Assembly (NCBI GenBank): GCA_963832945.1
Contig: CAWHVV010000010.1
Coordinates: 496,001 to 560,000, forward strand
Length of the DNA stretch: 64,000 nt
Source: JAFEDN01 sp963832945
GTDB lineage: Bacteria; Pseudomonadota; Gammaproteobacteria; Coxiellales; Coxiellaceae
Direction of reading: 5' to 3'
In this document: one piece after another, positions 9,134 to 18,035 of the stretch
How the letters are laid out: every line of letters starts with the position of its first letter
Position numbering within the stretch: the first letter of the stretch is position 1
Made by a program: the position numbers and the translations under genes
The notes under the pieces: generated by a model
The model's input: only the letters and a program-made list of their open reading frames with translations
What the model was told of the DNA's origin: nothing
Database searches by the model: none

Positions 9134-9434
9134 TCCTGGTATTCTCAATATATTGTGGCTTACCTTGGGCTTCGCAGGCCAGGGGCTTTTCGGTATGCGT
9201 ATTTTAATTCAATGGATCTGCAGTGAAAAACACCGTAAAAGCGTGGTGCCGGTTATTTTTTGGTGGTTTAGTTTAATCGGCGGTATCTGCACTTTAATCT
9301 ATTCTATTCACCTGCGTGATCCGGTGTTTATCAGCGGTCAAATTTTTGGCACGGTCGTCTACATTCGTAATATATGGCTGATTTATAACGAGCGCAAAAT
9401 GCAGGCGCAAGCTTTATCCGCACCGGCGCAATGA
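9120..9434 (+). CDS. Small LAB_N-type inner-membrane protein (lipid A biosynthesis N-terminal domain)
   Basis: A 104-residue membrane protein with about three transmembrane helices (ILNILWLTLGFAGQGLFG, FWWFSLIGGICTLIYSI, FISGQIFGTVVYIRNIWL). The run GQGLFGMRILIQWICSEK and KSVVPVIFWWFSLIGG is characteristic of the stand-alone LAB_N family, found beside lipid A glycosyltransferases. I place the start at 9120 (or 9123), giving a 14-bp overlap with the end of the upstream glycosyltransferase. Its stop overlaps the next start as ATGA. The exact role is unknown; membership in a carrier-lipid sugar modification unit is inferred from context. Confidence 0.85.
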   Translation: MMWHNPGILNILWLTLGFAGQGLFGMRILIQWICSEKHRKSVVPVIFWWFSLIGGICTLIYSIHLRDPVFISGQIFGTVVYIRNIWLIYNERKMQAQALSAPAQ

Positions 9435-10879
9435 ATTCCGTTCATAGTTTTAGACGCTTTTTCTGGATCGCACTGGCCATTACAGTGCTGCGGATTGTTT
9501 ATCTTTTTTTTAATCACCGTGATCTCGATATTGAGGAAGGGCAATATTGGGCCTGGAGCCGCCACCTGGCGCTGGGATATCATTCAAAACCACCCATGAT
9601 TAGCTGGGCTATTTATTTTACTACCCGGTTATTTGGCAATAGCGAATGGGCAATTCGCCTGTTTAGTCCACTCACTTATCTGGGTACTGCGCTATTTTTG
9701 TATGGCGCCAGCAAGGATTTGTACCATCGCACCATTGGATTCTGGGCAGGCATTGTGGTGTTATTAATTCCCGGTGTCACGTACTCTGCGTCGATCATTT
9801 CTACCGACCCTTTTCTGGTGTTGTTCTGGTCAATGGCGCTCTACGCTTTCATTAATGGCTGCAAAACTACCCAGCTCCGCTGGTGGGCGCTGTGCGGCCT
9901 GGCTATCGGACTGGGCCTGTTAAGCAAATATACGATGCTAATGTTTTTTCTTTGCTCAGGGCTATATTTTATCTGCGCTGCCGAAATTCCCGCCCCTCTG
10001 AAGAAACCAGGACCCTACATCGCCGTGCTCATTGCCGCGGTGGTGTTTGCTCCCAATGTCATCTGGAATACACGACATGCTAATGCGGCTCTGCATCACG
10101 TTGTCACCCACAACATTGCCATACAGGGAGATCATGTCCACTGGCTCAAGTTAGAATCTTTCCTGATAAGCCAGATAGGGATCCTCGGCCCGGTTTTAAT
10201 CATATTTTTAATCATGGCGCTCTGGAGTTCACGCAAAATGACACAGCACCGGGAATCCACGCGTTTGCTTATTTGCTTTACACTTCCCCCGCTGATTATC
10301 ATTTGTGCGGAAGCCTTATTATCACGCGCTTACGCTAACTGGGCAGTGGTGGCTTATCCCAGCGGCATTATTCTAACCATCGCTTATATGTGGGAACAGC
10401 ATTTTCGCCGATGGATTAAATTCACGGTCATTCTTCATATATTGGTGGCGCTGCTTTTATATGGCTGGGAATTGGCGGTGGCTTACGGGTTTTACCATTG
10501 GCCATTACCGAATCACCCCAACTGGCAGGATTTTGGCGCTGTTCTCAATCGTGACCATCAACGGCATCCCGAAACATTCTATTTAGTCAGTAACCGGCAG
10601 CTTTGGTCAAAGAGCCTTTATTATGGTAAAGTACCTGAAAATAATCTGTATGTTTGGAACCCGAAACAAAAAGTGGACTGGCTGGATAGCCCGGGTCATT
10701 TTAAACTACCAGCAGGCCAGGATTTTATGTATATCACAAATAATCCTAACCTGGCGACCGGCCTGAAGCGGTCATTTAAAAATTATCGCCTCCTGGACAG
10801 CATGGCGGTGAACCAACGCCTGCGAGGACGTCGGATGACTGTATATGTGTATTGGCTGCAGGACAGCAATTCCCGCTGA
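9431..10879 (+). CDS. GT39-family membrane glycosyltransferase (ArnT-like)
   Basis: Polytopic 482-residue transferase of the PMT/ArnT superfamily, which moves a sugar from undecaprenyl phosphate to lipid A or another acceptor on the periplasmic side. Early motif LDIEEGQYWAWSRHLALGYH contains the acidic residues of the first periplasmic loop, followed by KPPMISWAIYFTTRLFGNSE and the DP pair in SIISTDPFLVLFW. Multiple hydrophobic helices fill residues 10-340, with a soluble C-terminal domain. It is coupled to the preceding gene by a 4-bp ATGA overlap. The substrate cannot be read from sequence. With the upstream GT2 enzyme and downstream PAP2 phosphatase it suggests glycosylation of lipid A in place of a phosphate. 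Confidence 0.88.
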   Translation: MNSVHSFRRFFWIALAITVLRIVYLFFNHRDLDIEEGQYWAWSRHLALGYHSKPPMISWAIYFTTRLFGNSEWAIRLFSPLTYLGTALFLYGASKDLYHRTIGFWAGIVVLLIPGVTYSASIISTDPFLVLFWSMALYAFINGCKTTQLRWWALCGLAIGLGLLSKYTMLMFFLCSGLYFICAAEIPAPLKKPGPYIAVLIAAVVFAPNVIWNTRHANAALHHVVTHNIAIQGDHVHWLKLESFLISQIGILGPVLIIFLIMALWSSRKMTQHRESTRLLICFTLPPLIIICAEALLSRAYANWAVVAYPSGIILTIAYMWEQHFRRWIKFTVILHILVALLLYGWELAVAYGFYHWPLPNHPNWQDFGAVLNRDHQRHPETFYLVSNRQLWSKSLYYGKVPENNLYVWNPKQKVDWLDSPGHFKLPAGQDFMYITNNPNLATGLKRSFKNYRLLDSMAVNQRLRGRRMTVYVYWLQDSNSR

Positions 10880-10904
10880 GGATTTTAATCAGGAACCCTA
10901 TGCC

Positions 10905-11618
10905 ATGTCTAAACAGGCTTTTTTTATTATCGCGTTGATCACGGGGCTTTTTTCGTTAGCCATGTTTTTATTTCCGCAAATAGACTTAACGGTGAGCGGA
11001 TTTTTTTATCAGCCACATCAAGGTTTCCTGCTGGAGCGCTGGTATAACCGATTACACCTGAATATTTTTCGTAACACTCTCGTTTATACCACTTACATAC
11101 TGTTGAGTGTCATGACGATTTGCCTGATTGCTCAGATGGTGCTTAAAAAGCTGGTTCTGCCCATTTCGCCGGCTGTTTGCCTTTTTATATTAATCTGCTT
11201 TCTTGCCGGACCGGCTCTGGTGGTTGCCGACGTCTTAAAAAATCATTGGGGGCGAGCCCGTCCTTATCAGGTCCAGCAATTTGGAGGCGACAAAATTTTT
11301 ACTCCCGCCTGGGTGATAAGCACGCAGTGTGAAAAAAACTGCTCTTTTACCTCTGGGGAAACCTCTAACGTATTTTGTTATCTGGCTTTATTGTTTATCG
11401 TGCGCCGTAAAAAATTAATTGCGAGCATTGTATTGACACTCGGCGCTTTAATATCCTTTGAGCGGATTGCCCAAGGCGAACACTTCTTTAGTGACACTCT
11501 GCTCAGTGGTTTTTTAGATTATCTTTTAATATGGGTCATTTATCAGTTAATGCAAAAAAATATTGTCTTTCACGTTAAACAGCCTTATCGATACTTACCC
11601 ACCCAACAAAATAGTTAA
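10905..11618 (+). CDS. PAP2-family membrane phosphatase, LpxE/LpxF-like candidate
   Basis: A 237-residue integral membrane phosphatase. The three PAP2 catalytic blocks are visible: KNHWGRARPYQ, then CSFTSGETSN, then SFERIAQGEHFFSDTLLSG with His and Asp of the third motif. The second block has SGE rather than the common SGH, a variant seen in lipid A phosphatase-like members. Five or six hydrophobic helices surround them. I chose the ATG at 10905 because it has AGGAA 9 bp upstream and lies just after the GT39 stop. Dephosphorylation of lipid A or recycling of undecaprenyl pyrophosphate both fit the family; the operon favours lipid A. Confidence 0.85.
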   Translation: MSKQAFFIIALITGLFSLAMFLFPQIDLTVSGFFYQPHQGFLLERWYNRLHLNIFRNTLVYTTYILLSVMTICLIAQMVLKKLVLPISPAVCLFILICFLAGPALVVADVLKNHWGRARPYQVQQFGGDKIFTPAWVISTQCEKNCSFTSGETSNVFCYLALLFIVRRKKLIASIVLTLGALISFERIAQGEHFFSDTLLSGFLDYLLIWVIYQLMQKNIVFHVKQPYRYLPTQQNS

Positions 11619-11634
11619 TAACCGGAGAAAAATC

Positions 11635-13071
11635 ATGCCTTCATCTTTCGAAAAATTATCCAAAACCATACTCGATGAAATTGTTAAAACCTGGCAACAG
11701 GATATCATCCCCCGGTTATGTGACTATATTAAAATCCCGAATAAATCCCCAACGTTTGATCCCGACTGGAAAGCCAATGGTTATATGCATAAGGCCATGG
11801 ATTTAATCGTAAAATGGTGTACCAAACAGCCCATTGCCAAAATGAAAATCACTGTGCTTGAGGAAGATAATCGCACACCCCTGCTGTTCATTGACATCCC
11901 CGGACAAGTCGACGAAACCATCTTATTGTATGGTCACATGGATAAGCAACCCGAAATGCGGGGCTGGCACCCAGATTTGGGGCCCTGGCAGCCAGTATTA
12001 CGCGAAGGGAAATTATACGGACGCGGTGGCGCCGATGACGGTTATTCTGTCTTCGCAGCTCTCACAGCCATCGCGACATTACAGCGTCACAAAATTCCTC
12101 ATGGACGCTGCGTGGTCTTAATTGAAGCCAGCGAGGAAAGCGGCAGCCCTGATTTACCTTATTATTTAGAGAAATTACAGGATCAAATTCAACAACCCAC
12201 TCTGATCGTGTGCCTTGATTCCGGTTGCGGTAACTATGAACAATTGTGGGCCACCACTTCTTTGCGCGGCATGATCGCGGGGATACTGCGCATTGAGGTA
12301 TTAACAAAAGGCATGCATTCCGGAGTCGCCAGCGGAGTGGTCCCCTCCGCTTTTCGTATTCTGGAATTATTATTGGACCGCATTGAAGATCGCAAGACGG
12401 GCGAGATTCTTCTGGAAGAATTGAAGGTTAATATCCCACAACAATATCATCAGCAGGCCAGGCTTACCGCGGAAATTTTGGGAGACAGCCTGCAACGGGA
12501 TTACCCTTTCGCTCACCCCACACAACCGGTCAGTAAAGACGACGCCGAACTTATTTTAAATCGCACCTGGCGTCCGGCGCTCTCCGTGATCGGCATCGAA
12601 GGACTGCCGGCGTTGGCACAGGCGGGCAATGTCACCGTGCCTAATTTAGCGGTCAAGCTTTCCATTCGCATTCCCCCGGGTTGTGATGCCGCGCGTGGTC
12701 AGGCGGCCTTATCCAGGATACTGGAACAAAATCCACCCTATTCCGCGAAAGTGTCTTTCAACTCCGGTGACATATCCCCCGGCTGGCAAGCTCCTCTGCT
12801 GGCTGACTGGCTTGCGGAAGCAAACGAACAGGCTTCACAATTATTTTTTGGTAAACCGGCAGCCTATTTAGGGGAAGGCGGCACCATTCCATTTATGGGT
12901 ATGCTGGGCAAGATGTTCCCGGAGGCACAGTTTATGATCACCGGCGTTCTTGGCCCTGATTCCAGCGCTCACGGCCCCAATGAGTTTTTGCACCTGGGAA
13001 TGGCGGAAAAATTAACCGCTTGTGTAGCCTTCATCCTCGCAGCCCATTCGCGACGAGAACTCACTTCGTAG
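11635..13071 (+). CDS. M20-family metallopeptidase (dipeptidase/carboxypeptidase-like)
   Basis: Cytosolic zinc peptidase of 478 residues. The ligand blocks are in order: LLYGHMDKQPEMRGW (His), GRGGADDGYS (bridging Asp), IEASEESGS (catalytic Glu and ligand), VCLDSGCGN (Asp) and SSAHGPNEF (C-terminal His). A lid/dimerisation domain lies between residues about 210 and 380. The start at 11635 has GGAG 8 bp upstream. It most resembles the dipeptidase branch that cleaves short peptides. The 5' region follows the envelope operon by only 16 bp, so it may be co-transcribed with it. Confidence 0.92.
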   Translation: MPSSFEKLSKTILDEIVKTWQQDIIPRLCDYIKIPNKSPTFDPDWKANGYMHKAMDLIVKWCTKQPIAKMKITVLEEDNRTPLLFIDIPGQVDETILLYGHMDKQPEMRGWHPDLGPWQPVLREGKLYGRGGADDGYSVFAALTAIATLQRHKIPHGRCVVLIEASEESGSPDLPYYLEKLQDQIQQPTLIVCLDSGCGNYEQLWATTSLRGMIAGILRIEVLTKGMHSGVASGVVPSAFRILELLLDRIEDRKTGEILLEELKVNIPQQYHQQARLTAEILGDSLQRDYPFAHPTQPVSKDDAELILNRTWRPALSVIGIEGLPALAQAGNVTVPNLAVKLSIRIPPGCDAARGQAALSRILEQNPPYSAKVSFNSGDISPGWQAPLLADWLAEANEQASQLFFGKPAAYLGEGGTIPFMGMLGKMFPEAQFMITGVLGPDSSAHGPNEFLHLGMAEKLTACVAFILAAHSRRELTS

Positions 13072-13230
13072 AGGTAGAAATATGAGAAGAGTCTCAAATC
13101 CGGCGCAATTTAGGCAAAGCGATTGATCTGTTTCCCGATATAAAAAACTGCTTCTCCATAATTCTTTTTGGCAACGAGAACATTGTGCATCTTTCAGGGT
13201 CATGAACACGTTCTGCGTTTGCAAGTTCAT
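13012..13230 (-). pseudogene. Small double-CxxC protein, likely decayed fragment (DUF2293-like N-terminus)
   Basis: The 72-codon frame encodes two zinc-ribbon-like knuckles, AQCSRCQKELWRSSFLYRE and SLCLNCAGFETLLIFLP. The spacing and the CAGF..LIFLP end are what I recall of DUF2293 proteins, normally much longer. After FLP the resemblance stops and the frame runs backwards into the M20 gene. So only about 13081-13230 looks real. It follows sixA by 6 bp. Tentative. Confidence 0.35.
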
Positions 13231-13236
13231 TCGCTC

Positions 13237-13701
13237 TTATGGAGGTGACAGAACCCAGTGGATGGTCCAGCGCCGGTTCTGTTGCTCCAAACAGACGACA
13301 GTGCCGGGAGGGTAATCGATGATGGGGGGCTGATCGGCGTACTCCAGACCCAATACCAGGGCGTTTACAAGGCGGGGGATGAAAGGCAGATGGCCGACAA
13401 TCATGACATCCTCATCCCAGGCCGGTAAGCACGTTAACAAATCTTCTATATCCGCTTCACAATTGAGCAGGGATGGCGACTCGGTTATTGTGTCGATATG
13501 CAGGGTATTGGCGAGAATTGTGGCCGTTTGCTGGGCGCGAGGCTTGCCGCTATGAAAAACACGGGGTATTTTAACCCCACACTGGGCCAAATAATGCGCC
13601 AGAAAAGAAATATCTTTTTGCCCTCTCGCTGTCAAAGGACAGCGGGGATCCAGCTCCGCAGAACACGCTTCACCATGCCGAACACAATACAACTTCTTCA
13701 T
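13237..13701 (-). CDS. sixA: SixA-type phosphohistidine phosphatase
   Basis: A compact 154-residue histidine phosphatase. The nucleophile motif is YCVRHGEACS at the very N-terminus, and the second active-site His lies in VMIVGHLPFIPR; HSGKPRAQQTATIL gives the second Arg. E. coli SixA removes phosphate from the phosphotransferase protein NPr, and related enzymes act on phosphohistidine in signalling. The target here is unknown. It is oriented with the regulator just upstream (24 bp from its stop), so it could share its transcript. Confidence 0.88.
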   Translation of the reverse strand: MKKLYCVRHGEACSAELDPRCPLTARGQKDISFLAHYLAQCGVKIPRVFHSGKPRAQQTATILANTLHIDTITESPSLLNCEADIEDLLTCLPAWDEDVMIVGHLPFIPRLVNALVLGLEYADQPPIIDYPPGTVVCLEQQNRRWTIHWVLSPP

Positions 13702-13725
13702 GGAAGTCTTTGGCGGTCTGAAACG

Positions 13726-14373
13726 TTATTCTTCGTAGTTCAGTCGAGCCTGAATCAGGGTTCCGCAAATTTGTGTATCGTCCTTTAAGGGTTCCGCGCG
13801 AACACCATCCAAATCCGGACTCAGGCATTTCAAATAGTACTGGCGGGCATCCAATAATAACTGGCGGAAAACGGCGCGGCTGTGGTCTTTCATCCGCAGC
13901 AGGACATAGCTGCGATCCTTATAATAGCGTGCCGGATCAATCACTAATACCGTTCCCTTTGGAAATTGCGGGCTCATGGAAGAATCTTCCATAATCAGAG
14001 CGAACACGTTTTCATTCACGGGACGTGGCATCAAAATAGGTTCCTGGCGCGCCTGTGCTCTGTTCACGTTCTCCGGCCAATGCACCGCTTCTTCCCAGGA
14101 AATAATCGGCACTGTCGCCATATCCTGACCATGCAAGCCCCAGGTATCGTAAAGATTCCAGGGTAAAAGTTCTTCGCCCCGAAGCTGTTCCACCGTGATG
14201 CCAAAAAATTGCGCCAATGGTACCAGCGAAGACTGATGAGGACTGGGTGAAACCCCTTCCACAATACGATGAACCGTCGGTTGCTTGAGGCCAATTCTTC
14301 TGGCCAGTTCCGTAGTACGGATTCCTCGATGAAACATTAAGCGTTTTAAAATCTGACTAGTCGTTAATTTCAT
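13726..14373 (-). CDS. XRE/S24 repressor-like transcriptional regulator
   Basis: N-terminal helix-turn-helix (TTELARRIGLKQPTVHRIVEG) and a C-terminal LexA/CI S24 domain. The catalytic Ser lies in MEDSSMSPQFPKGTVLVIDP. The usual Lys of the Ser-Lys dyad is not obvious: the equivalent stretch reads AVFRQLLLDARQYYLKCL, with Phe-Arg where a Lys is expected, so self-cleavage may be lost (inference). I chose the ATG at 14373, giving 215 residues, because the helix-turn-helix begins 20 residues later; an in-frame ATG at 14436 would add 21 residues without a clear ribosome site. It is divergent from the LuxR-type gene, so the 155-bp gap probably holds its operator. No phage genes lie nearby. Confidence 0.85.
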   Translation of the reverse strand: MKLTTSQILKRLMFHRGIRTTELARRIGLKQPTVHRIVEGVSPSPHQSSLVPLAQFFGITVEQLRGEELLPWNLYDTWGLHGQDMATVPIISWEEAVHWPENVNRAQARQEPILMPRPVNENVFALIMEDSSMSPQFPKGTVLVIDPARYYKDRSYVLLRMKDHSRAVFRQLLLDARQYYLKCLSPDLDGVRAEPLKDDTQICGTLIQARLNYEE

Positions 14374-14528
14374 GGTTATTTCACTACTCACATGATTGTT
14401 CTTAAATCCCGGTATTGACCTATCCTCATTTTGCATCCATTATTCAAAATGAAGACGGAAGGTATATTTTAAACAACCCAGGTCCCCCCTAAAAACATAT
14501 AGTATCAATCTTGGAGAAGGATATCAAG

Positions 14529-14930
14529 ATGTATAAAACAAAAAATTCCCGGAAACCAAAAAGTTACTGGGAAAAACTCATTGAGGAGGTCAACCAGGGC
14601 ACGCACCGGAGCCCATCCGTACCACCTTCGACCCCTGTCAGGTATGAAACGAATTACGAGCGCCGCAGCATAAAATACACACTCAGCGAACCCCTGACCA
14701 GCATTTATTTTACTCAGCGGGAAGCAGAATGCGTCATACAAATGTTACAGGGCAAAACCATGAATCAGGCGGGAACTGCTTTAAAATTATCCCCGCGCAC
14801 TGTTGAGTATTATTTGGGCAAAATCAAACGCAAACTCAATTGCCGCAAAAAACGGGAAATTATCCGGCTGATTTCCGAAACCGATTTCGTCAAAAATTTT
14901 GAAAAAGATCCCTATAACCAAAAGGAGTAA
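14529..14930 (+). CDS. Small LuxR-type helix-turn-helix regulator
   Basis: A 133-residue protein whose residues 65-120 form a LuxR/GerE DNA-binding domain: IYFTQREAECVIQMLQGKTM, AGTALKLSPRTVEYYLGKIK and RKLNCRKKREIIRLI. There is no receiver or autoinducer domain, only a short basic N-terminus. Translation starts at 14529 behind the strong site GGAGAAGGA. Short stand-alone LuxR proteins are common in Coxiella and Legionella. It is divergent from the S24 repressor and may be controlled by it. Confidence 0.85.
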   Translation: MYKTKNSRKPKSYWEKLIEEVNQGTHRSPSVPPSTPVRYETNYERRSIKYTLSEPLTSIYFTQREAECVIQMLQGKTMNQAGTALKLSPRTVEYYLGKIKRKLNCRKKREIIRLISETDFVKNFEKDPYNQKE

Positions 14931-14959
14931 TATGGGTTCTTAAATGTAGGTTTTAAAAC

Positions 14960-15162
14960 GCAATTCCCGGTGAATTTTAACTATTTGATTTAATAAAATA
15001 AATTAAACTTATAAAAAACAATTTTCGTAGAAAATTCTCTACGCCATGGGGGTTCGCAAGGGGGAGCGCGTGAGGCGCTCCCCCTTCATTCCGAGCAGAG
15101 GCTTTGCCTCGTGCAGGATATAAATAGGAAGCAATTGCCGCTGTACCCAGCGGGAATTGCTG
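14960..15162 (-). repeat. Hairpin-rich repeat element, copy 1 (full length, reverse orientation)
   Basis: Bounded by GCAATTCCCGGTG and CAGCGGGAATTGCTG. It holds an AT-rich half and a half with three hairpins: GGGGGAGCGC/GCGCTCCCCC, GAGGC/GCCTC and AGCAATT...AATTGCT. It ends exactly one base before the stop codon of the outer-membrane protein gene and could act as its terminator. No target duplication is clear. Confidence 0.85.
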
Positions 15163-16128
15163 TCAAAACCAGTGACTGCCAAAATATACATTTAAGCCGA
15201 ATAGTAAAGTACTGATCCTGGCATTAGACGTCGCCTGGCTGATAACCGGAGAAGTCAGCGTGGCCGATGAAATAGAGGAATCAGAAGACACAGCGCCATT
15301 TCCAAAAATGGCCGTAGAAGTGGTGACAGAACCATAATTCACATAATTGTATTCCACGTTAAAGGTTACAAAATCCTGAAAAATGAATTGTTCAAAACCA
15401 ATGCCCAGCAGTAAAGCGATTTGGTTATCTGTATTTGAGGACCCCCCGTTAAATGTTCCCAGGTAAGAGAGCTCATTAGCCCCGGTTACCGGATTTTCAG
15501 TCGTGGCGGAATCTTCACCAGTCACCTGGTTAGAAACTTTCAGGTCGGCCCATATGACGCCTATTTTTCCATACACCATTGATTTAGGGGCCACCAGAAA
15601 GCCCGGTTTAATAGCAACGCCATAATCATTAAAGACTGTAACTGTGGTGGTAGAATTGTAATGGCCTGTGGTGGCGACACTGGGAAAAGGTAAGCCCGTG
15701 ATGATGGCCTGGGTGGAGAAATCGGACGAGTTTTCCGCAGTTGAGCTTTGATTATTCCACTCGCCGAAGCCCATGATACCCATATACCAGCGATGGTTAA
15801 AAACCTTACCCACCCCTCCCTGGACACCGTAGTATCCCTCATACGAGCTGCTGGAAATATTATTATTGGCTAATGTCCCTGCAGAAAAAACGGTGGCGGT
15901 GACCACAGCCGGATTTGCTCCGGGAATAAGTCCGCTCACCACAACGTCTTCGGGGGCAACTATACTGGAGTTTCCATTAAAAGCAGCCATATGAAAGGCG
16001 CCTGTGGCCCCGACAAAGAATCCGCTGAAGTAGTCAGGTTCTACAATAATTTCTGATCCGCCCGCCGAAGCAGAGGCAAAAATGAACAAAGAGACCAGGG
16101 CTGAAGCAAAAACTATCTTCCTTTTCAT
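15163..16128 (-). CDS. Outer-membrane beta-barrel surface protein
   Basis: A 321-residue exported protein. The signal peptide MKRKIVFASALVSLFIF ends in ASASA, and the mature chain is Ser/Thr/Gly-rich with alternating hydrophobic strands (FVGATGAFHMAAF, YGVQGGVGKVFNHRWYMGI, VYGKIGVIWADLKV, FQDFVTFNVEYNYVNYG). It finishes in LLFGLNVYFGSHWF with the C-terminal Phe recognised by the Bam machine. I chose the ATG at 16128, which has AGGGA 6 bp upstream; a longer frame would run into tRNA-Glu. It resembles the opacity/OmpA-like surface proteins abundant in Legionella and Coxiella. The repeat element touches its stop codon. Confidence 0.85.
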   Translation of the reverse strand: MKRKIVFASALVSLFIFASASAGGSEIIVEPDYFSGFFVGATGAFHMAAFNGNSSIVAPEDVVVSGLIPGANPAVVTATVFSAGTLANNNISSSSYEGYYGVQGGVGKVFNHRWYMGIMGFGEWNNQSSTAENSSDFSTQAIITGLPFPSVATTGHYNSTTTVTVFNDYGVAIKPGFLVAPKSMVYGKIGVIWADLKVSNQVTGEDSATTENPVTGANELSYLGTFNGGSSNTDNQIALLLGIGFEQFIFQDFVTFNVEYNYVNYGSVTTSTAIFGNGAVSSDSSISSATLTSPVISQATSNARISTLLFGLNVYFGSHWF

Positions 16129-16143
16129 ATTTTCCCTTAATTT

Positions 16144-16216
16144 CGTCCCCAAGGGGATTCGAACCCCTGTTACTGCCGTGAAAGGGCAGTGTCCTAGGCC
16201 TCTAGACGATGGGGAC
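16144..16216 (-). tRNA. tRNA-Glu (anticodon TTC)
   Basis: The reverse strand folds into a cloverleaf: acceptor GTCCCC/GGGGAC, anticodon arm CTGCC-CTTTCAC-GGCAG with TTC, and T arm with GGTTCGAATCC. Length is 73 nt. CCA is not encoded after the discriminator G. Confidence 0.95.
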
Positions 16217-16219
16217 AAT

Positions 16220-16295
<76 letters not shown>

Positions 16296-16347
16296 GCTCA
16301 GAGATTAAACATTCTAGGTAAGCACCGCCAGGAAGTCAACCATTTTG

Positions 16348-16572
16348 CAGCAATTTGCAGCAATTTCCGCTGAGTACAGCGAAAATTGCTTCCTGTTTTT
16401 ATCCTGCGCTCGGCGGAGCCGATGCTCGGAATGAAGGGGGAGCGCCTCGCGCGCTCCCCCTTGCGATCCCCCATGGCGCAGAGAATTTTCTACGAAAATT
16501 ATTTTTCTTTATGAAAAATTAATCATATATTTCATCTACTTAAATCCGTTTTATTCCCAGCGGGAATTGCTG
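16348..16572 (+). repeat. Hairpin-rich repeat element, copy 2, with 9-bp target duplication
   Basis: Core 16358-16572 runs from CAGCAATTTCCGCTG to CAGCGGGAATTGCTG; the first 10 bases CAGCAATTTG are duplicated at 16348. ACCATTTTG occurs directly on both sides (16339-16347 and 16573-16581), a target-site duplication. The internal hairpin is GGGGGAGCGC/GCGCTCCCCC. It fills most of the gap between tRNA-Ala and the IS. Confidence 0.88.
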
Positions 16573-16667
16573 ACCATTTTGCATAAATTTCCAAAATGCT
16601 AATTCGCCGCATTTTTCAATATAAATATTTTTCGCAGAAAATACCTTACGCTATGGGGGATCGTAAG

Positions 16668-18035
16668 CTACTGTGTATACACATTTTGGTATAATTTATA
16701 GCCAGAATACAGATCATAAAATTTTTCCAGCCCTCTGCCCATGACGATAGGGCCGGGAGGCCTCTGACCTTTGACATATCCTTGCCAGGACCCTAATCGG
16801 GCAATTATCCAGCTTGCCCAGCCTAAATTGTCTTTTGAATAGGGATTCTTTTGTTTCTCCGTTTTACCTTCCAGACCCGGGAGGAGTATTTCCAGGAATT
16901 TTTGCTCCTCATCATTAAACACCTCTTCTGTCTTTTGTCCTGTTGTTCCTGTTCTTGCCAATACTAACTGCATGATTTTTATTGACGCACACAATGCAAT
17001 CACCGCCAGTTTCATTAAGTTCTTCCCGGACTCCACCTCACTCGATTCAATATCCAGTCCCTGCTTTTTCATCGTTCGAAAAACCTGCTCTATATTCCAG
17101 CGATTTTTGTACCACAAAATAATCTGCTTCGCCTTTTCAAAGTCGGTTACCGCATGGGTCGTCAATATCATCCAATGAACCGGCTCTTCCCCTGCAGGAC
17201 AGTCTGTTTCTTTGGCTTCAACCAGTCGCACCCGAATCGTCCTTGCCGCCTTTTTATCTGTACATCTTTCCGGCCTTCTGATTTCAATTTCACTATATTT
17301 TATCGATAAGGTCGCTTTCCTTTCCTCTCGCCCCCGGCGCATCTCTCGGGGGATTTCTATCACTATTTTTTCGGCCTCCACCTTCCCTTCCATATGGTCT
17401 TTTAACCTTTCCCCCGTCGATAGCACACGATTGTGTTGTACTCGCGTGATAATAAATGTCTTTTCATCCGGTATACGATCTATAAATTCATAAATGTCAT
17501 TCTCCCGATCTCCCACAAACGTAATACTGTCCGCTTGAGACAATACCTCCCGGCTCTTTTGCGCCGTTAATATCCATCGGTAGGATTCTTTTTCTTCTAT
17601 CGGTAATTTCTGATACTCGTCAGAGGCCCCTTTTAACCGATTCCATAGGTGTATTTCTGCGCTGCCCAGGAACGCATTTGTCTGCGCATCCAGCACTAAC
17701 ATCGGGTGCATAAAAAAACCTAACCCCCTTCCATCACCAACTGTTCCTAAACCAGACACCCGGCCTGCCTGGCTTTGGTAATTCAGCTCCGTCGTATCCT
17801 GGATCGCCAATACATGACGATTCAATACCAGATCTCTCACTCTCGCCTGTTCTGCTCGAATCAAATGCGTAACGGTCACTTTTTCATTCCTTAGCCATCG
17901 GCCTAACTGAATTTCTTCAGCACGATTTCTTGATATCCCCCTCAGGCTGATCTTCTTTTCTTCCAACACCCGATCAAAAAAAATTTCACCGACCTTCTTT
18001 AATCGATTGTCCAAAAATGGGTCTAACAGCTTCAT
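16668..18035 (-). CDS. IS4-family DDE transposase
   Basis: A 455-residue transposase of the Tn5/IS50-like branch. The N-terminus (residues 1-60) is the DNA-binding region. The catalytic acids are Asp in LAIQDTTELNY, Asp in TFVGDRENDIYEF and Glu in WYKNRWNIEQVFRTMKKQ, which matches the IS4 Y-(2)-R-(3)-E-(6)-K signature exactly. The stop codon TAG is formed by the first three bases of the inverted repeat, so gene and element end together. AAGGA sits 9 bp before the start. No damage is seen, so the element should be active. Confidence 0.95.
   Translation of the reverse strand: MKLLDPFLDNRLKKVGEIFFDRVLEEKKISLRGISRNRAEEIQLGRWLRNEKVTVTHLIRAEQARVRDLVLNRHVLAIQDTTELNYQSQAGRVSGLGTVGDGRGLGFFMHPMLVLDAQTNAFLGSAEIHLWNRLKGASDEYQKLPIEEKESYRWILTAQKSREVLSQADSITFVGDRENDIYEFIDRIPDEKTFIITRVQHNRVLSTGERLKDHMEGKVEAEKIVIEIPREMRRGREERKATLSIKYSEIEIRRPERCTDKKAARTIRVRLVEAKETDCPAGEEPVHWMILTTHAVTDFEKAKQIILWYKNRWNIEQVFRTMKKQGLDIESSEVESGKNLMKLAVIALCASIKIMQLVLARTGTTGQKTEEVFNDEEQKFLEILLPGLEGKTEKQKNPYSKDNLGWASWIIARLGSWQGYVKGQRPPGPIVMGRGLEKFYDLYSGYKLYQNVYTQ

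Noticed and set aside
13726..14373. A prophage, suggested by the CI-like S24 repressor
   Set aside because: No integrase, structural or lysis gene is nearby, and attachment-like repeats are absent.
16129..16218. Longer start for the outer-membrane protein
   Set aside because: It would translate the tRNA-Glu gene and destroy the signal peptide at the N-terminus.
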